Positions 38,443-49,355 of a stretch of 64,000 nucleotides of DNA are shown here, one piece after another (positions within the stretch are counted from its first letter, which is position 1; every line of letters begins with the position of its first letter). The DNA lies in contig DAIPYJ010000010.1 of NCBI GenBank assembly GCA_036782775.1, positions 1 to 64,000 on the forward strand. The letters run 5' to 3'. The position numbers and the translations under genes were made by a program. Below the pieces are notes generated by a model. It did not search any database. It saw only the letters and a program-made list of their open reading frames with translations, and had not been told where the DNA came from. This DNA is from CF-13 sp036782775 (GTDB lineage: Bacteria > Chloroflexota > Dormibacteria > CF-121).

Positions 38443-38603
38443 GACTTCTTCTTCGCCTTCTGGCGCTTGATCTTATTCGCCTGCTTGCCGAGCGCGGTCC
38501 GCGTTTTCTTCGGCAGATGCGCGATGGTTCGCTTTTTCTTGGCGGCGGCCTGCGCCTTCTTGATGTTCTTTCGCGCGGCGGCTTTCTGCTTTGCGGTTGC
38601 CAT
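38439..38603 (-). CDS. Very small Lys-rich protein
   Basis: 54 residues starting at the second of two adjacent ATGs (38601-38603), which stands five bases after AAGGAGGT. Composition is 33 per cent Lys: 'AKQKAAARKNIKKAQAAAKKKRTIAHLPKKTRTALGKQANK'. The middle 'RTIAHLPKKTRTALGKQ' is a recurring motif I recall in small basic proteins of many soil bacteria. Probably binds DNA or RNA; no direct evidence. Its end overlaps the convergent LLM gene by four bases. Confidence 0.7.
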   Translation of the reverse strand: MATAKQKAAARKNIKKAQAAAKKKRTIAHLPKKTRTALGKQANKIKRQKAKKKS

Positions 38604-38664
38604 CATGACCTCCTTGAATCCGTCATTTTCTTTCAGGATGGCGAAGTGAAGGCCACCAGCGCAA

Positions 38665-38690
38665 GGCCGCCGGCTTTTCGACCGGCGGCC
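38665..38690 (-). terminator. Possible terminator after the Gly-rich secreted gene
   Basis: GGCCGCCGG, loop, CCGGCGGCC forms a nine-pair GC stem 16 bases after the stop of the gene at 38706-39443, but lacks a T run. Confidence 0.5.
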
Positions 38691-38705
38691 CATCCGCTGT
38701 TGGAC

Positions 38706-39443
38706 TTACTGGTGGCTGATCACCATATAGCCCGACCGATCGAAACTGAGATCCGCGTACGTCGGTGCAGCATCCGCGTAGTTGGTGGTGCCGTCGCTGA
38801 GGATTCCCGAAACCGTCGCGCCACGACGCATGCCGTCGAACCATTTGGTGGCGATGAACCCGCCCGAGTGATAGGTAAACCGTCCGCTCTCTCGGTAAAT
38901 GTCGCCGGTCCCGGTCCAGGTCAGGCCGAGCGACACGTTCCCGCTATTGCCCGAGATGTAATCGACCATCGGGATAGACGTCGTAAGCGTCGCGGATCGG
39001 AGTCCCGGATTAATCGTGTAGGCCGACTCCGGCACGGAGGCAAAGCCGAACGCCGCCTCCGTTTGAACGCAAGCCGAAAGGTCCGTTTTGGTGATGGCTA
39101 CGAAGACCATGCCAGACTGGATTGACCCAGATCCGACTTGTTGTGCGGACTGATCGCTGGCATCGACGGACACGTCGGTCTCGATCGAGCCCGAGACCGT
39201 GCTCCATGCGGCGTCGGCGTTTTGTCCGCTGAAGCGGCCCGCGAAGACCGTGCCAGGTGCGGCGCTAGATGCCGTGGCGTCGGCAGGCACCGGTCCGGCA
39301 ACGAAGTTGACGCTCGTCCCCTTCCCGCCGCCATAGCAGCCGCCTCCGCCGCCTCCGCCGCCGGCGAACGCGGTCGTTGGGAGCGCGAGCGCGCCAATCG
39401 AAAGCCCGATGACCGCGCAAAGACGTATAGGCGATAGATTCAT
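38706..39443 (-). CDS. Secreted protein with Gly-rich start, unknown fold
   Basis: 245 residues. Signal peptide (LCAVIGLSIGALALPTTAFA) and a run of eight Gly plus 'CYGGGKGTSVNF'. The exported part is Ser, Thr and Gly rich and looks all-beta: 'ADAAWSTVSGSIETDVSVDASDQSAQQ', 'MVFVAITKTDLSACVQTEAAFGFA', 'NVSLGLTWTGTGDIYRESGRFTYHS'. The pattern of alternating strands resembles uncharacterised soil-bacterial secreted beta-sandwiches, not an enzyme I recognise. Monocistronic. Confidence 0.6.
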   Translation of the reverse strand: MNLSPIRLCAVIGLSIGALALPTTAFAGGGGGGGGCYGGGKGTSVNFVAGPVPADATASSAAPGTVFAGRFSGQNADAAWSTVSGSIETDVSVDASDQSAQQVGSGSIQSGMVFVAITKTDLSACVQTEAAFGFASVPESAYTINPGLRSATLTTSIPMVDYISGNSGNVSLGLTWTGTGDIYRESGRFTYHSGGFIATKWFDGMRRGATVSGILSDGTTNYADAAPTYADLSFDRSGYMVISHQ

Positions 39444-39533
39444 GACGCTTCCTTCCTTGTTAGCTGAGTTCTGTACGACGGCGCGCGCGCTCGACTGCAT
39501 AACGCCCGTCGCCGGTTTTCGTAACGGCGGAAG

Positions 39534-40352
39534 CTATGCGGCGACTCTACGACGGCCCGAGTAGACGTTCAGGCTGCGGCCGCGCACGAAGCCGATCAGC
39601 GTCTGGTTCGACGCCTGGGCCAGGTCCCGCGCGAGGCTGGAAGGAGCGGAAACCGCGACCAAGACGGGGATGCGCGCCTGCAGCGCCTTCTGCACGATCT
39701 CGAAGGACGTCCGGCCGCTCACCATCAGGATGTGGCGCTCGAGCGGCACCAGTCCTTCCTGGAGCGCGTACCCGATGGCCTTGTCCACCGCGTTGTGACG
39801 CCCGATATCCTCGCGAACGACGACCGGTTCCCCTCCGAGCCTAAAGAGGCCGGCCGCATGCAGGCCACCCGTACTGGCAAAGATTCGCTGCTCCGTGCGC
39901 AGCCTGGCCTCCAACGCGTAGACAATTTCAGGGTCGATTCTGAAGTCGTCGTCGGGCAGCGGCGGCGCGGCCGCGTGAATCGCCTCGATGCTGCTGACAC
40001 CGCAGAGCCCGCAACTGGAAGCCGAGACGAAGTTGCGCTGCCAGCGTTGCGCGACACCAGGGGAGTCTGGTCCGAGCTTGACGTCAATCACATTCTCGAG
40101 GTCTGGATGCTCCCCGTTGGGCAGGACCGTGATTGCCTCGACGTCGCTGAAGCGGCGAATGATCCCTTCGCCAAACAGCAGCCCCAGCGTCAAATCGCGA
40201 TCGTGACCGGGCGTCCGCATGACAACCGTCAGCGGCTGCCCGCTGACGCGGATCTCGAGGGGTTCCTCAGCCGCGAGCCGATCCTCGACCCGTTCGCCGG
40301 CCGCCTCGCCATATTTGAAGACGCCTGCGCGGTGCGAGCTGCGGTCGCCCAT
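39534..40352 (-). CDS. fdhD: Formate dehydrogenase accessory sulfurtransferase FdhD
   Basis: 272 residues. 'AAEEPLEIRVSGQPLTVVMRTPGHDRDLTLGLLFGEGII' is the FdhD start, 'SASSCGLCGVSS' holds the sulfur-transfer pair C114 and C117, 'FASTGGLHAAGLF', 'VVREDIGRHNAVDKAIGYAL' and 'MVSGRTSFEIVQKAL' complete the family. FdhD passes sulfur from IscS to the bis-MGD cofactor. No formate dehydrogenase gene lies in the window, so its client enzyme is elsewhere. Its start lies nine bases after the stop of the binding-lipoprotein gene on the same strand. Confidence 0.95.
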   Translation of the reverse strand: MGDRSSHRAGVFKYGEAAGERVEDRLAAEEPLEIRVSGQPLTVVMRTPGHDRDLTLGLLFGEGIIRRFSDVEAITVLPNGEHPDLENVIDVKLGPDSPGVAQRWQRNFVSASSCGLCGVSSIEAIHAAAPPLPDDDFRIDPEIVYALEARLRTEQRIFASTGGLHAAGLFRLGGEPVVVREDIGRHNAVDKAIGYALQEGLVPLERHILMVSGRTSFEIVQKALQARIPVLVAVSAPSSLARDLAQASNQTLIGFVRGRSLNVYSGRRRVAA

Positions 40353-40361
40353 CAGGCGATG

Positions 40362-41900
40362 CTAGCGAACGTCCTCCCAGCGATAGGCGATCGTGCCACC
40401 CGTAAACGGGACCTTGAGGCCGGTTCGGACGAGATACGGCTCAACCCCGTGATACAGCGGAATCACCCAGCCCTGGCTGATGGCCACGGCCTCGGCCTGC
40501 TGATAGGCCTTGATGGCATCGTCCCAGGTCAGCGCCGCCCTTCCCTGGTTGAGGGCGCGCTCGATGTCGACATCGTTCAGTGCGAGGTTGTTGAACTGAC
40601 TGCCGCCTCGGATGACGTTCTCCAGGAAGTCGGCGGGATAGGGAATGTCCGCGCTCCAGGTGTCGATGAAGAAGGGCAGCTTGTTGAGCGCGGCCTGGTT
40701 GAAAAAATCGCCGGTCGGATGCAGGTTGACGGGGCGGCCGGTGGCGGTCGCGATCTGGTCCTGCAAGTCATTCGCCACCCGGCCTTCGGTCGCATTGGTC
40801 GAGAAGTAGAGATCGATCGGACCGGGAAACGAGGCCTGGTCCAGCGCGTTCTTCGCCCCGGCCGGGTTGTAAAGCGGCAACGGTCGGTCGATGTGCCCGG
40901 GCACGCCGGGCGGCAGGAGATCCGTCGCCGGCACGCCCAGCATCGAGCCGTAGAGCGCGAGGTCGGTGAGGCGTGCTCGATCGATCGCCGCTGCGATCGC
41001 CTGCCGATCCGTCGGCCCGTAGCCGCTGCCGGCGATGCTGTTGAAGCCGAGCCAGGTCGTGCGGGTGCTTGCCACTTTGTGCAGCTCCGCCTCCTGTTTG
41101 GGATCTCGGGCGAAGGCGAGCAGCTGCGGGCCGGTGAACCCGTGGGCAATGTCGACGGCGCCGCTGGTGAAGCGGTCGAGCCGTTTTACGTTGTCTGGCT
41201 CGATCTCGATGTCGACCGAGCGAACGGACGGTCTGGCGCCCCAATAGCCGTTGAAGAAGCTGAGGTGCAAGCCGCGGCCGCGGTCCCACCGGTCGAGGTG
41301 ATAGGGTCCGCTGCCCGCGCTGCCTTGCTTTGGATCGTTGATCCAGAAGGGCGGCAAGGCCAGCAGCGTCAGCAGCTCGCTATCGGGTTGTGTTAGCTCG
41401 AGCCGTAACGTCCGGCTGTCGACCGCCGTGACGCCGGTCAGCGGATCGCCAGGATAACGGGCGCCCAGCGCGGAAAAGAAGATGGTGTTCGAGCTGTTGG
41501 TCGCGGGTGCCAGCGCATGCGTCCATGCGGTGACGGCGTCCTGCGCCTGAACCGCGTTGCCCGACTGATACTGCGCGCTGCGCAGATGAAACACGTAGGT
41601 CTTTCCGGCGTTGGAAACGTCCCAGCTGCTGGCGAGGCCGGGCGCCGGCCGGTGGTTGGCATCGAGCCGAGTCAGGCCCTCGAAGATCTCGCTGCCGATC
41701 GCGAGCGAGGTTGGATCGTCGATCAGGGCCGGGTCAAGGGTTTGCGCGTCCTCGGCTTCGATCAACGCCAGATGGGAGGCGCCGTTCTGGGCGCGGCTGG
41801 ATGGGATTGGGGATGCTGTTGGTGTGGCATTGGTGCAGGAGCTCGCCAGCACCGAGAGCGCAACTCCCGCCGACCAGAAGGTACGGCCGACGATCGTCAT
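40362..41900 (-). CDS. ABC-type oligopeptide substrate-binding lipoprotein (SBP_bac_5)
   Basis: 512 residues with a lipoprotein signal: 'LSVLASSC' places the lipid-modified Cys at residue 22. The mature part shows the family-5 layout: 'LDPALIDDPTSLAIGSEIFEGLTRLDANHRPAPGLASSWDVS', 'KTYVFHLRSAQYQSGNAVQAQDAVTAW', 'GSGPYHLDRWDRGRGLHLSFFNGYW' and the late 'IDTWSADIPYPADFLENVIRGG'. It captures peptides or similar solutes for an ABC importer, but no permease or ATPase genes are adjacent. Divergent from a SpoIID gene with only 21 bases between the starts, so their promoters must overlap coding sequence. Confidence 0.88.
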   Translation of the reverse strand: MTIVGRTFWSAGVALSVLASSCTNATPTASPIPSSRAQNGASHLALIEAEDAQTLDPALIDDPTSLAIGSEIFEGLTRLDANHRPAPGLASSWDVSNAGKTYVFHLRSAQYQSGNAVQAQDAVTAWTHALAPATNSSNTIFFSALGARYPGDPLTGVTAVDSRTLRLELTQPDSELLTLLALPPFWINDPKQGSAGSGPYHLDRWDRGRGLHLSFFNGYWGARPSVRSVDIEIEPDNVKRLDRFTSGAVDIAHGFTGPQLLAFARDPKQEAELHKVASTRTTWLGFNSIAGSGYGPTDRQAIAAAIDRARLTDLALYGSMLGVPATDLLPPGVPGHIDRPLPLYNPAGAKNALDQASFPGPIDLYFSTNATEGRVANDLQDQIATATGRPVNLHPTGDFFNQAALNKLPFFIDTWSADIPYPADFLENVIRGGSQFNNLALNDVDIERALNQGRAALTWDDAIKAYQQAEAVAISQGWVIPLYHGVEPYLVRTGLKVPFTGGTIAYRWEDVR

Positions 41901-41921
41901 CAGGTATGCGGAGCGATCCGC

Positions 41922-43508
41922 ATGCCCGATACTAGCAAGGTGCGCCGTCGGGCTCCGCTGATCCTGATGACGGCGATCACGCTGGCGGCATTGGCCCCTG
42001 CTGCGGGCGTCAACGCCGCCTCACCGGCGGCAACATTGGTCACCGGAACCGTGCTGCCCCACGACCCGCCGATGGACGGCATCGTTCGGCTCGACCTCAC
42101 CGTGCGCAACGACACCAGCGACGCCTGGTCGGCCGCGGACCCGATTCATGTCACGTGGAAATCGGGCGCCAAAGTGGCGAGCGAGGAGGTTCGGCCGCTG
42201 GGGCAGCGCGTGGCACCGAGTGCGACGGTTCCCCTTCATCTGGTCACCCTTGCCCCCGCCGCCGTCGGCGACTACTCGCTCGGCGTGGAGTTGGAGACGC
42301 ACGGCGGGCGGCTGTCGATCGGCGATGCCACGGCCTTCCATCTGAATGGCTTCCTGTTTCGTGGCAAGGGAAACGGCCATGGGCTGGGCATGAGCCAGTG
42401 GGGCGCCCGTGGGCGCGCCTCCAGTGGACAGGATTACCGCAAGATCCTCAGCACCTATTACACCGGCACGCGAATCGATACCCGCGACACCTCGATGCAG
42501 GTCCGGATCGCGCTGACGGATAACCCAATTGACCTCACGCGGCCCTGGCCTCATCTCTTCGGGCCGTTCCCATTCGTCGCCGGGCCGGTCACCGTCGACG
42601 GTGTTCCGCAGCTGCAAGCCGCAGCCGGCTCCATGATCGCGTTCGACGTCGATGGCAATGGCGATCCGATCGCCGTCGTGACGAGTGCCAGCAATGGCGA
42701 GGGGACGCCGGTCCCCATCAAGCAGACCCTGACGATCCGCACCAGCAACCCGGCGGGAATCCGCACCAACATCATGCAGATCATGGGCGGCGACTTTCGG
42801 AGCGGAGCCGAGCAGCGCCGCTACGCGGGCGTCCTGCAGATCATTCCCAAGGGCGGCACGACGATTTTGCCGGTCGACGTCCTCCCGATGGAGGACTACT
42901 TGAAGGGCGTGGTGCCGGCGGAGATGCCGCCGTACTGGGGCGTCGAGGCGCTCAAGGCGCAGGCGATTGCGGGGCGAACCTATGCCATCGCGCACCTGGG
43001 AGGCGCGGACTTCGACCTGCGCGCCAGCGAAAGCGACCAGGCATACAGCGGGTTGACGGATCAGCGCACCGATTCGAGCAATGCCGTGGACGCCACCCGC
43101 GGACAGGTGCTGACCTACAACGGGCAGCTGATCACCGCCTTTTACATGGCTTCGGACGGCGGGCACACCGAGGGCAGCGAGTATCGCTTCGTGACCTGGG
43201 ATCACGGGGCGCAGCTGCGATCGCACCTCGGGTACATCACCGGCATCAACGATCCGTTCGACCGTGGACCCTCGTGGCAGGTCGGACCATTCTCGGCAAG
43301 CAACGCGGCGAGCGTCCTTCAGGACGATGGACGGGATCTCGGTGACCGGCTGCTCGGCATCGACGTCCTGCAGAAAGACGCGTCTGGCCGATTGGTCGGA
43401 GTGCGGCTGCGCGGCAGTAGCAAGACGATCGAGGTCAGCGGACCGACACTGCGCGCGCTGTTCGGGCTGCCGGATACGCTGGTCGAGATTATCGGCAGCG
43501 GGAGCTAG
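41922..43508 (+). CDS. SpoIID/LytB-domain protein
   Basis: 528 residues from ATG 41922. Signal peptide (LILMTAITLAALAPAAGVNAA). After an all-beta N-terminal part comes 'GKGNGHGLGMSQWGARGRASSGQDYRKILSTYY', the lead motif, then 'DVLPMEDYLKGVVPAEMPPYWGVEALKAQAIAGRTYAI' with the catalytic Glu of the lytic transglycosylase, and 'YNGQLITAFYMASDGGHTEGSEY'. SpoIID-type enzymes cleave denuded glycan strands, and outside endospore formers they serve cell-wall turnover. No other sporulation gene is present. Confidence 0.9.
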   Translation: MPDTSKVRRRAPLILMTAITLAALAPAAGVNAASPAATLVTGTVLPHDPPMDGIVRLDLTVRNDTSDAWSAADPIHVTWKSGAKVASEEVRPLGQRVAPSATVPLHLVTLAPAAVGDYSLGVELETHGGRLSIGDATAFHLNGFLFRGKGNGHGLGMSQWGARGRASSGQDYRKILSTYYTGTRIDTRDTSMQVRIALTDNPIDLTRPWPHLFGPFPFVAGPVTVDGVPQLQAAAGSMIAFDVDGNGDPIAVVTSASNGEGTPVPIKQTLTIRTSNPAGIRTNIMQIMGGDFRSGAEQRRYAGVLQIIPKGGTTILPVDVLPMEDYLKGVVPAEMPPYWGVEALKAQAIAGRTYAIAHLGGADFDLRASESDQAYSGLTDQRTDSSNAVDATRGQVLTYNGQLITAFYMASDGGHTEGSEYRFVTWDHGAQLRSHLGYITGINDPFDRGPSWQVGPFSASNAASVLQDDGRDLGDRLLGIDVLQKDASGRLVGVRLRGSSKTIEVSGPTLRALFGLPDTLVEIIGSGS

Positions 43509-43511
43509 CGG

Positions 43512-44132
43512 TCAGGCGGCCGCGGATTGATTTGCGGACGGCGCGGCCTGGGTTTTCTGATGCTGGCTCAAGGCATAGATGGAGAGCCAGGCGCGTCCCA
43601 GGCTCAGGAGGATAAAGAACCTGAAGAACACGAACGAGCCGGCATTGAGGAAGGCGACCGTATAGGCCGCATAGACCACCATCGCCATCGAGATGCCGAG
43701 CAGCGAGCCGCGGCGGACGGTGAAGGCGAACCAGCAGAACGAGCCTCCGACAACGACGGCGGTCCACCCGAACAGCGAGGTGTAGTCCGGCAAGTAGCCG
43801 AGAGCCGTTGTCAGGCCCAGCCCGATGTAGAGCACACCGAGGGTTGCGAGGTAGCGCCATGCCCAGCGATGCGACTTCTGCCATTTGCCGACCTCTTTCG
43901 GATCGCGAGGACGCCCGGCGAGCTGCATTATCGGCACTGAGGTCAGCGGAATGGCCGCCTCACTAGGGATGGATGTAGGTGTCTCGATCGAGATCGGCCG
44001 CTCAACCGATGCCGGCGGCGGCGTCCACTGGGCCACCGGCTGGTAGCTGGCGCCCCCGCTGGTGCGGTCGCAGATGTCACAGGTCTTCTGACCGATTGGA
44101 AGGGCGCAACCGCAACGCTTGCAGACCCGCAT
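43512..44132 (-). CDS. Zinc-ribbon membrane protein
   Basis: 206 residues from the ATG at 44130-44132. The first 20 residues 'MRVCKRCGCALPIGQKTCDICD' form a C4 zinc ribbon (C4, C7 or C9, C18, C21); a Pro, Ser, Thr linker follows; then four membrane helices (WAWRYLATLGVLYIGLGLTTAL, LFGWTAVVVGGSFCWFAF, LLGISMAMVVYAAYTVAFL, FVFFRFFILLSLGRAWLSIYAL) and an Ala-rich tail. Such ribbon-plus-helices proteins are widespread but unassigned. Converges with SpoIID/LytB (3-base gap). Confidence 0.7.
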   Translation of the reverse strand: MRVCKRCGCALPIGQKTCDICDRTSGGASYQPVAQWTPPPASVERPISIETPTSIPSEAAIPLTSVPIMQLAGRPRDPKEVGKWQKSHRWAWRYLATLGVLYIGLGLTTALGYLPDYTSLFGWTAVVVGGSFCWFAFTVRRGSLLGISMAMVVYAAYTVAFLNAGSFVFFRFFILLSLGRAWLSIYALSQHQKTQAAPSANQSAAA

Positions 44133-44181
44133 GGCCGTATATCGGAAGTGGCCGCCCGAGCTTCCGTGACGGTCCTGCAAC

Positions 44182-44210
44182 AAAAAACCCGCCGGGAGCG
44201 CCCGGCGGGT
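44182..44210 (-). terminator. Intrinsic terminator after the SnoaL-like pair
   Basis: On the minus strand ACCCGCCGGG, loop CGCT, CCCGGCGGGT, then a T run (TTTTTTG), located 15 bases after the stop of the gene at 44225. Confidence 0.9.
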
Positions 44211-44224
44211 TGCTGACTACCGGA

Positions 44225-44617
44225 CTAGCGCCCTAGCTGCTTGAGTGAAGCGGGATCCGGAAAGACCCACTGCTCGGTGATCTGCCCCTGGTCGTTTGCA
44301 TGGATGATGAGGGCCTGCCGCGCATCGACGTCCTCACCATTTCGCCGCGCCTTGAGCGTGATCAAGGCGATCACGTGTTCATCGTTGGCCAGTACGTCGT
44401 GCGTTTCCAGCCCGCGAAAATCGTCCGTTTGGCTCATCTTCTTCAAGCCAGAGACGATGGCGTCCCGCCCCTTTAGCTCACCCAGCAGGAATCCGTGGAA
44501 CTCGGCATCGGGACTGTAGGTTTCCGGATCTACCTCGCGTCGATTCAAGTCATCGAGCGCCTTGCGGGCTTTTTCGATCTTTTGTGCCGCGGTCAGCTTG
44601 GTTCCGGTTTCCGCCAT
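44225..44617 (-). CDS. SnoaL-like (NTF2-fold) protein
   Basis: 130 residues. Predicted cone-shaped NTF2 fold: helices 'TAAQKIEKARKALDDLNRREVDPETY', then 'DAEFHGFLLGELKGRDAIVSGLKK' and strands 'THDVLANDEHVIALITLKARRNGEDVDARQALIIHANDQGQITEQWVF'. The pattern N-D-x-H-V-I-A-L is the SnoaL hallmark. RBS AGGAGGT before the ATG. It follows a paralogue (about one third identical by eye) at nine bases, so the pair is an operon with one terminator. Ligand unknown. Confidence 0.85.
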   Translation of the reverse strand: MAETGTKLTAAQKIEKARKALDDLNRREVDPETYSPDAEFHGFLLGELKGRDAIVSGLKKMSQTDDFRGLETHDVLANDEHVIALITLKARRNGEDVDARQALIIHANDQGQITEQWVFPDPASLKQLGR

Positions 44618-44626
44618 CTGAACCTC

Positions 44627-45040
44627 CTAGTTTTCGAGGGATGCCTTGAGCTGCTCGGTGTCGGTGATGAGCCAGGCTTCGCTCACCTTCGCGTCGTCGT
44701 TCACGTGGAAGACGAAGGCTTCCTGGACCTTGTAGGTCTTGCCATTGCGCGCGAACGTGCTGTTGACCAGCGCAATCGCATGTTTGTCGTTGGCGACGAT
44801 GTCGTGGACGTCGACGCCGATGTCCTGGTACGTTTGGGCAAACCTGACGATGTTCTCAACAACCGCTTGTTTGCCGCGATGGTCACCGCCGAAGACCGTT
44901 GATCCAGCCTCGTGCCACACCGCATCGTCAGTGAATTGGTCGCTGAGCGTCTTGATGTCGCCGCGTTTGAACGCCTCGAATCCGTTTCGTACGACCTGAA
45001 TCCGCTCGTCGAGACTTAGCTTGGTACCGGCTTCCGCCAT
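44627..45040 (-). CDS. SnoaL-like (NTF2-fold) protein, paralogue
   Basis: 137 residues, same fold and start (MAEAGTKLSLDERIQVVRNGFEAFKRGDIKTLSDQF) as the next gene, with 'TDDAVWHEAGSTVFGGDHRGKQAVVENIVRFAQ' and 'DIVANDKHAIALVNSTFARNGKTYKVQEAFVFHVNDDAKVSEAWL'. This copy keeps the W-H-E residue triad seen in hydrolytic or isomerising members. AAAAGGAGGGCGAA before the ATG is a strong RBS. First gene of the pair. Confidence 0.87.
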   Translation of the reverse strand: MAEAGTKLSLDERIQVVRNGFEAFKRGDIKTLSDQFTDDAVWHEAGSTVFGGDHRGKQAVVENIVRFAQTYQDIGVDVHDIVANDKHAIALVNSTFARNGKTYKVQEAFVFHVNDDAKVSEAWLITDTEQLKASLEN

Positions 45041-45118
45041 TTCGCCCTCCTTTTCGAGCTGTTGAGCTCGACCCTGGTTGCCCCCTCTCCGAGGATAGCC
45101 TTGGCTGCCCGGATGTCA

Positions 45119-45150
45119 AGAAAAAACCGCCGAGCTCAAGCCCGGCGGTT
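45119..45150 (-). terminator. Intrinsic terminator of clpC
   Basis: On the minus strand AACCGCCG, loop, CGGCGGTT, T run (TTTTTTC), about 14 bases after the clpC stop. Confidence 0.9.
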
Positions 45151-45163
45151 CTCGTTTGTTGGC

Positions 45164-47698
<2,535 letters not shown>

Positions 47699-47905
47699 CC
47701 AGAGTCCTCCGACTAACTAACTTGACTACCTATTACGATACCCGGATTATTTGAAAGACTTCCCGTCTGAAAAATTGCGGTCGTTCCGCCTGCTGAGACG
47801 CTAGGGAGTTACCACGTCACGGGTACGGCTAAACAATCGTTCTGGGAAGCATAGCGCAAATTCAGCCCGAATACGGCACCATGCCTAACAATTACTTAGC
47901 CAGAA

Positions 47906-47945
47906 TCTCCCTCCCCCGCTTGCGGGGGAGGGTCGGGGTGGGGTA
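47906..47945 (+). repeat. REP-like palindrome, copy 11
   Basis: CTCCCTCCCCCGCTTGCGGGGGAGGGTCGGGGTGGGG, between the clpC start region and the end of the S1-protein gene; possibly the latter's terminator (the gene ends at 47953). Confidence 0.8.
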
Positions 47946-47952
47946 ACCCGGA

Positions 47953-49179
47953 CTATTCCTGAGGAGCGGCGCTGATCTCGGCCAGGACGCGCTCGGGCTC
48001 GGCATGTGGCACGCGCTCGATTTCGCCCGGGTAGTCGGCCACATCAGCCTCCGGCTCGGGGCGGCCAGCGGCGGGCTCCTGCACCTGCTTCAGGGACAGG
48101 CTGATCCTGCGCCGGCTGCGGTCTGCTTGCAACACGCGGACCCGTAGCTTCTGGCCGACCTGGACAACGTCCTCCGTGTGCTCGACGTGCTCCCAGGCCA
48201 GCTCCGAAATGTGAAGCAAGCCTTCGATACCGTCGCCGATCTGGAGGAAGGCGCCGTACTTCTTGATCTTCGTGACCTCACCCTCGACGATCGCGCCGGT
48301 TGGGAAGCGCTTCTCGATGTGATCCCAGGGATCCTGGCCGAGTTGGCGGAGGCTCAAGGAGATGCGCGAGGTTTCCGGGTCGAGCTTGATGACTTTGACC
48401 CGGACCTCCTGCCCGATCTGGAGCACGTCGGCGACGTTGCCGACCCGGTCCCATGACAGCTCCGAGATGTGGATCAGGCCATCCGCGGCGCCCAGGTTGA
48501 CGAAGGCGCCGTAGGTGGTCAGGCCGGACACCCGGCCGGTGATCTCGTCGCCGACCTTGAGCTTGCCAAACAGCTCGTCGCGCTGGCGGGCGCGGTCTTC
48601 GTCGAAGGCGGCCTTCTGACTCACGATCAGACGATTGCGCTTGCGGTTGACCTCGAGGATCTTGACGCCGATGCGCTGACCGACCAACTCCTGGAGGTTC
48701 GAGGCGTGGGTGCGCGACACTTGCGAGGTTGGGAGGAAGCCACGAAGGCCGAGGATATTGACGATCAGGCCACCCTTGTTCTGCTCCCGCACGTCGGCGT
48801 CGAGCATCTCACCGCTTTCCTGCTGCTCCTGCGCCTTGACCCAGACCGACTCGGCGCGGGCCCGGCGGAGCGAAAGGACGACGTTGCCGTCCTCGTTTTC
48901 AGGCTGGAGGACGAAGACCTTGATCTGGTCGCCGGCATGCAGGTCCGGACCGCCGCCGGCCTCGCGGGTACCCAGCTCTCGGCTGGAAATCACGCCTTCT
49001 GACTTCGATCCGACATCGACCAGCACCTCGTCCGGATCGACCCGGACCACGACACCATCGATGATGTCGCCATGGGCTAGCCGCTTGCTAGATGCTTCCT
49101 CCTGATTGAGGAACTCCTCCATCGTCGCGGTTGCGCTTTGCGAGTCGGATGAGTCCTGAGAAAGCTCGAAATCAGACAA
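47953..49179 (-). CDS. rpsA: 30S ribosomal protein S1-like, four S1 domains
   Basis: 408 residues with four S1 motifs, at about residues 36-105, 122-190, 205-275 and 290-362. Each has the 'G-x-V-x-x-i-x-x-x-G-a-f-v-x-l' and 'G-L-i-H-I-S-E-l-s' signs; the third and fourth are near consensus ('TTYGAFVNLGAADGLIHISELSWDRVG', 'IKKYGAFLQIGDGIEGLLHISELAWEHVE'), while the second lacks the HIS motif, as usual in S1 domain 2. TTG start. It binds mRNA on the small subunit; in high-GC Gram-positives the same length and four domains occur. Ends in a Glu, Pro, Ala tail. Confidence 0.9.
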   Translation of the reverse strand: MSDFELSQDSSDSQSATATMEEFLNQEEASSKRLAHGDIIDGVVVRVDPDEVLVDVGSKSEGVISSRELGTREAGGGPDLHAGDQIKVFVLQPENEDGNVVLSLRRARAESVWVKAQEQQESGEMLDADVREQNKGGLIVNILGLRGFLPTSQVSRTHASNLQELVGQRIGVKILEVNRKRNRLIVSQKAAFDEDRARQRDELFGKLKVGDEITGRVSGLTTYGAFVNLGAADGLIHISELSWDRVGNVADVLQIGQEVRVKVIKLDPETSRISLSLRQLGQDPWDHIEKRFPTGAIVEGEVTKIKKYGAFLQIGDGIEGLLHISELAWEHVEHTEDVVQVGQKLRVRVLQADRSRRRISLSLKQVQEPAAGRPEPEADVADYPGEIERVPHAEPERVLAEISAAPQE

Positions 49180-49340
49180 ACCAGTAGGCCACCACCTTTT
49201 GTTATTGGAACTCGTTGGTCGTCAGGTTGTAGGCAAGAGCGCGAGTCACCCCGAAGTATAACAAGCGACCTGAGGCGTTTCTCCGCAAAACGGCCGGAAA
49301 AAAGTGAGTTCGCCCATAGACGTCCCCGCGAATGCTTGCC

Positions 49341-49346
49341 TAGACT
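49341..49346 (+). promoter_or_regulatory. -10 box (TAGACT) of the patatin gene
   Basis: TAGACT ends nine bases before ATG 49356; no Shine-Dalgarno. Confidence 0.4.
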
Positions 49347-49355
49347 AAAAGTGTC

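Noticed and set aside
39732..41396. Plus-strand frame of 554 codons across fdhD and the binding-protein gene
   Set aside because: It crosses two well supported minus-strand genes and shows no family motif.
42021..43226. Minus-strand frame of 401 codons opposite the SpoIID gene
   Set aside because: Antisense shadow; the SpoIID/LytB motifs on the plus strand are unambiguous.
44225..45040. The two SnoaL-like genes as a recent tandem duplication of special interest
   Set aside because: Similarity by eye is only moderate and such pairs are common; listed as ordinary genes.
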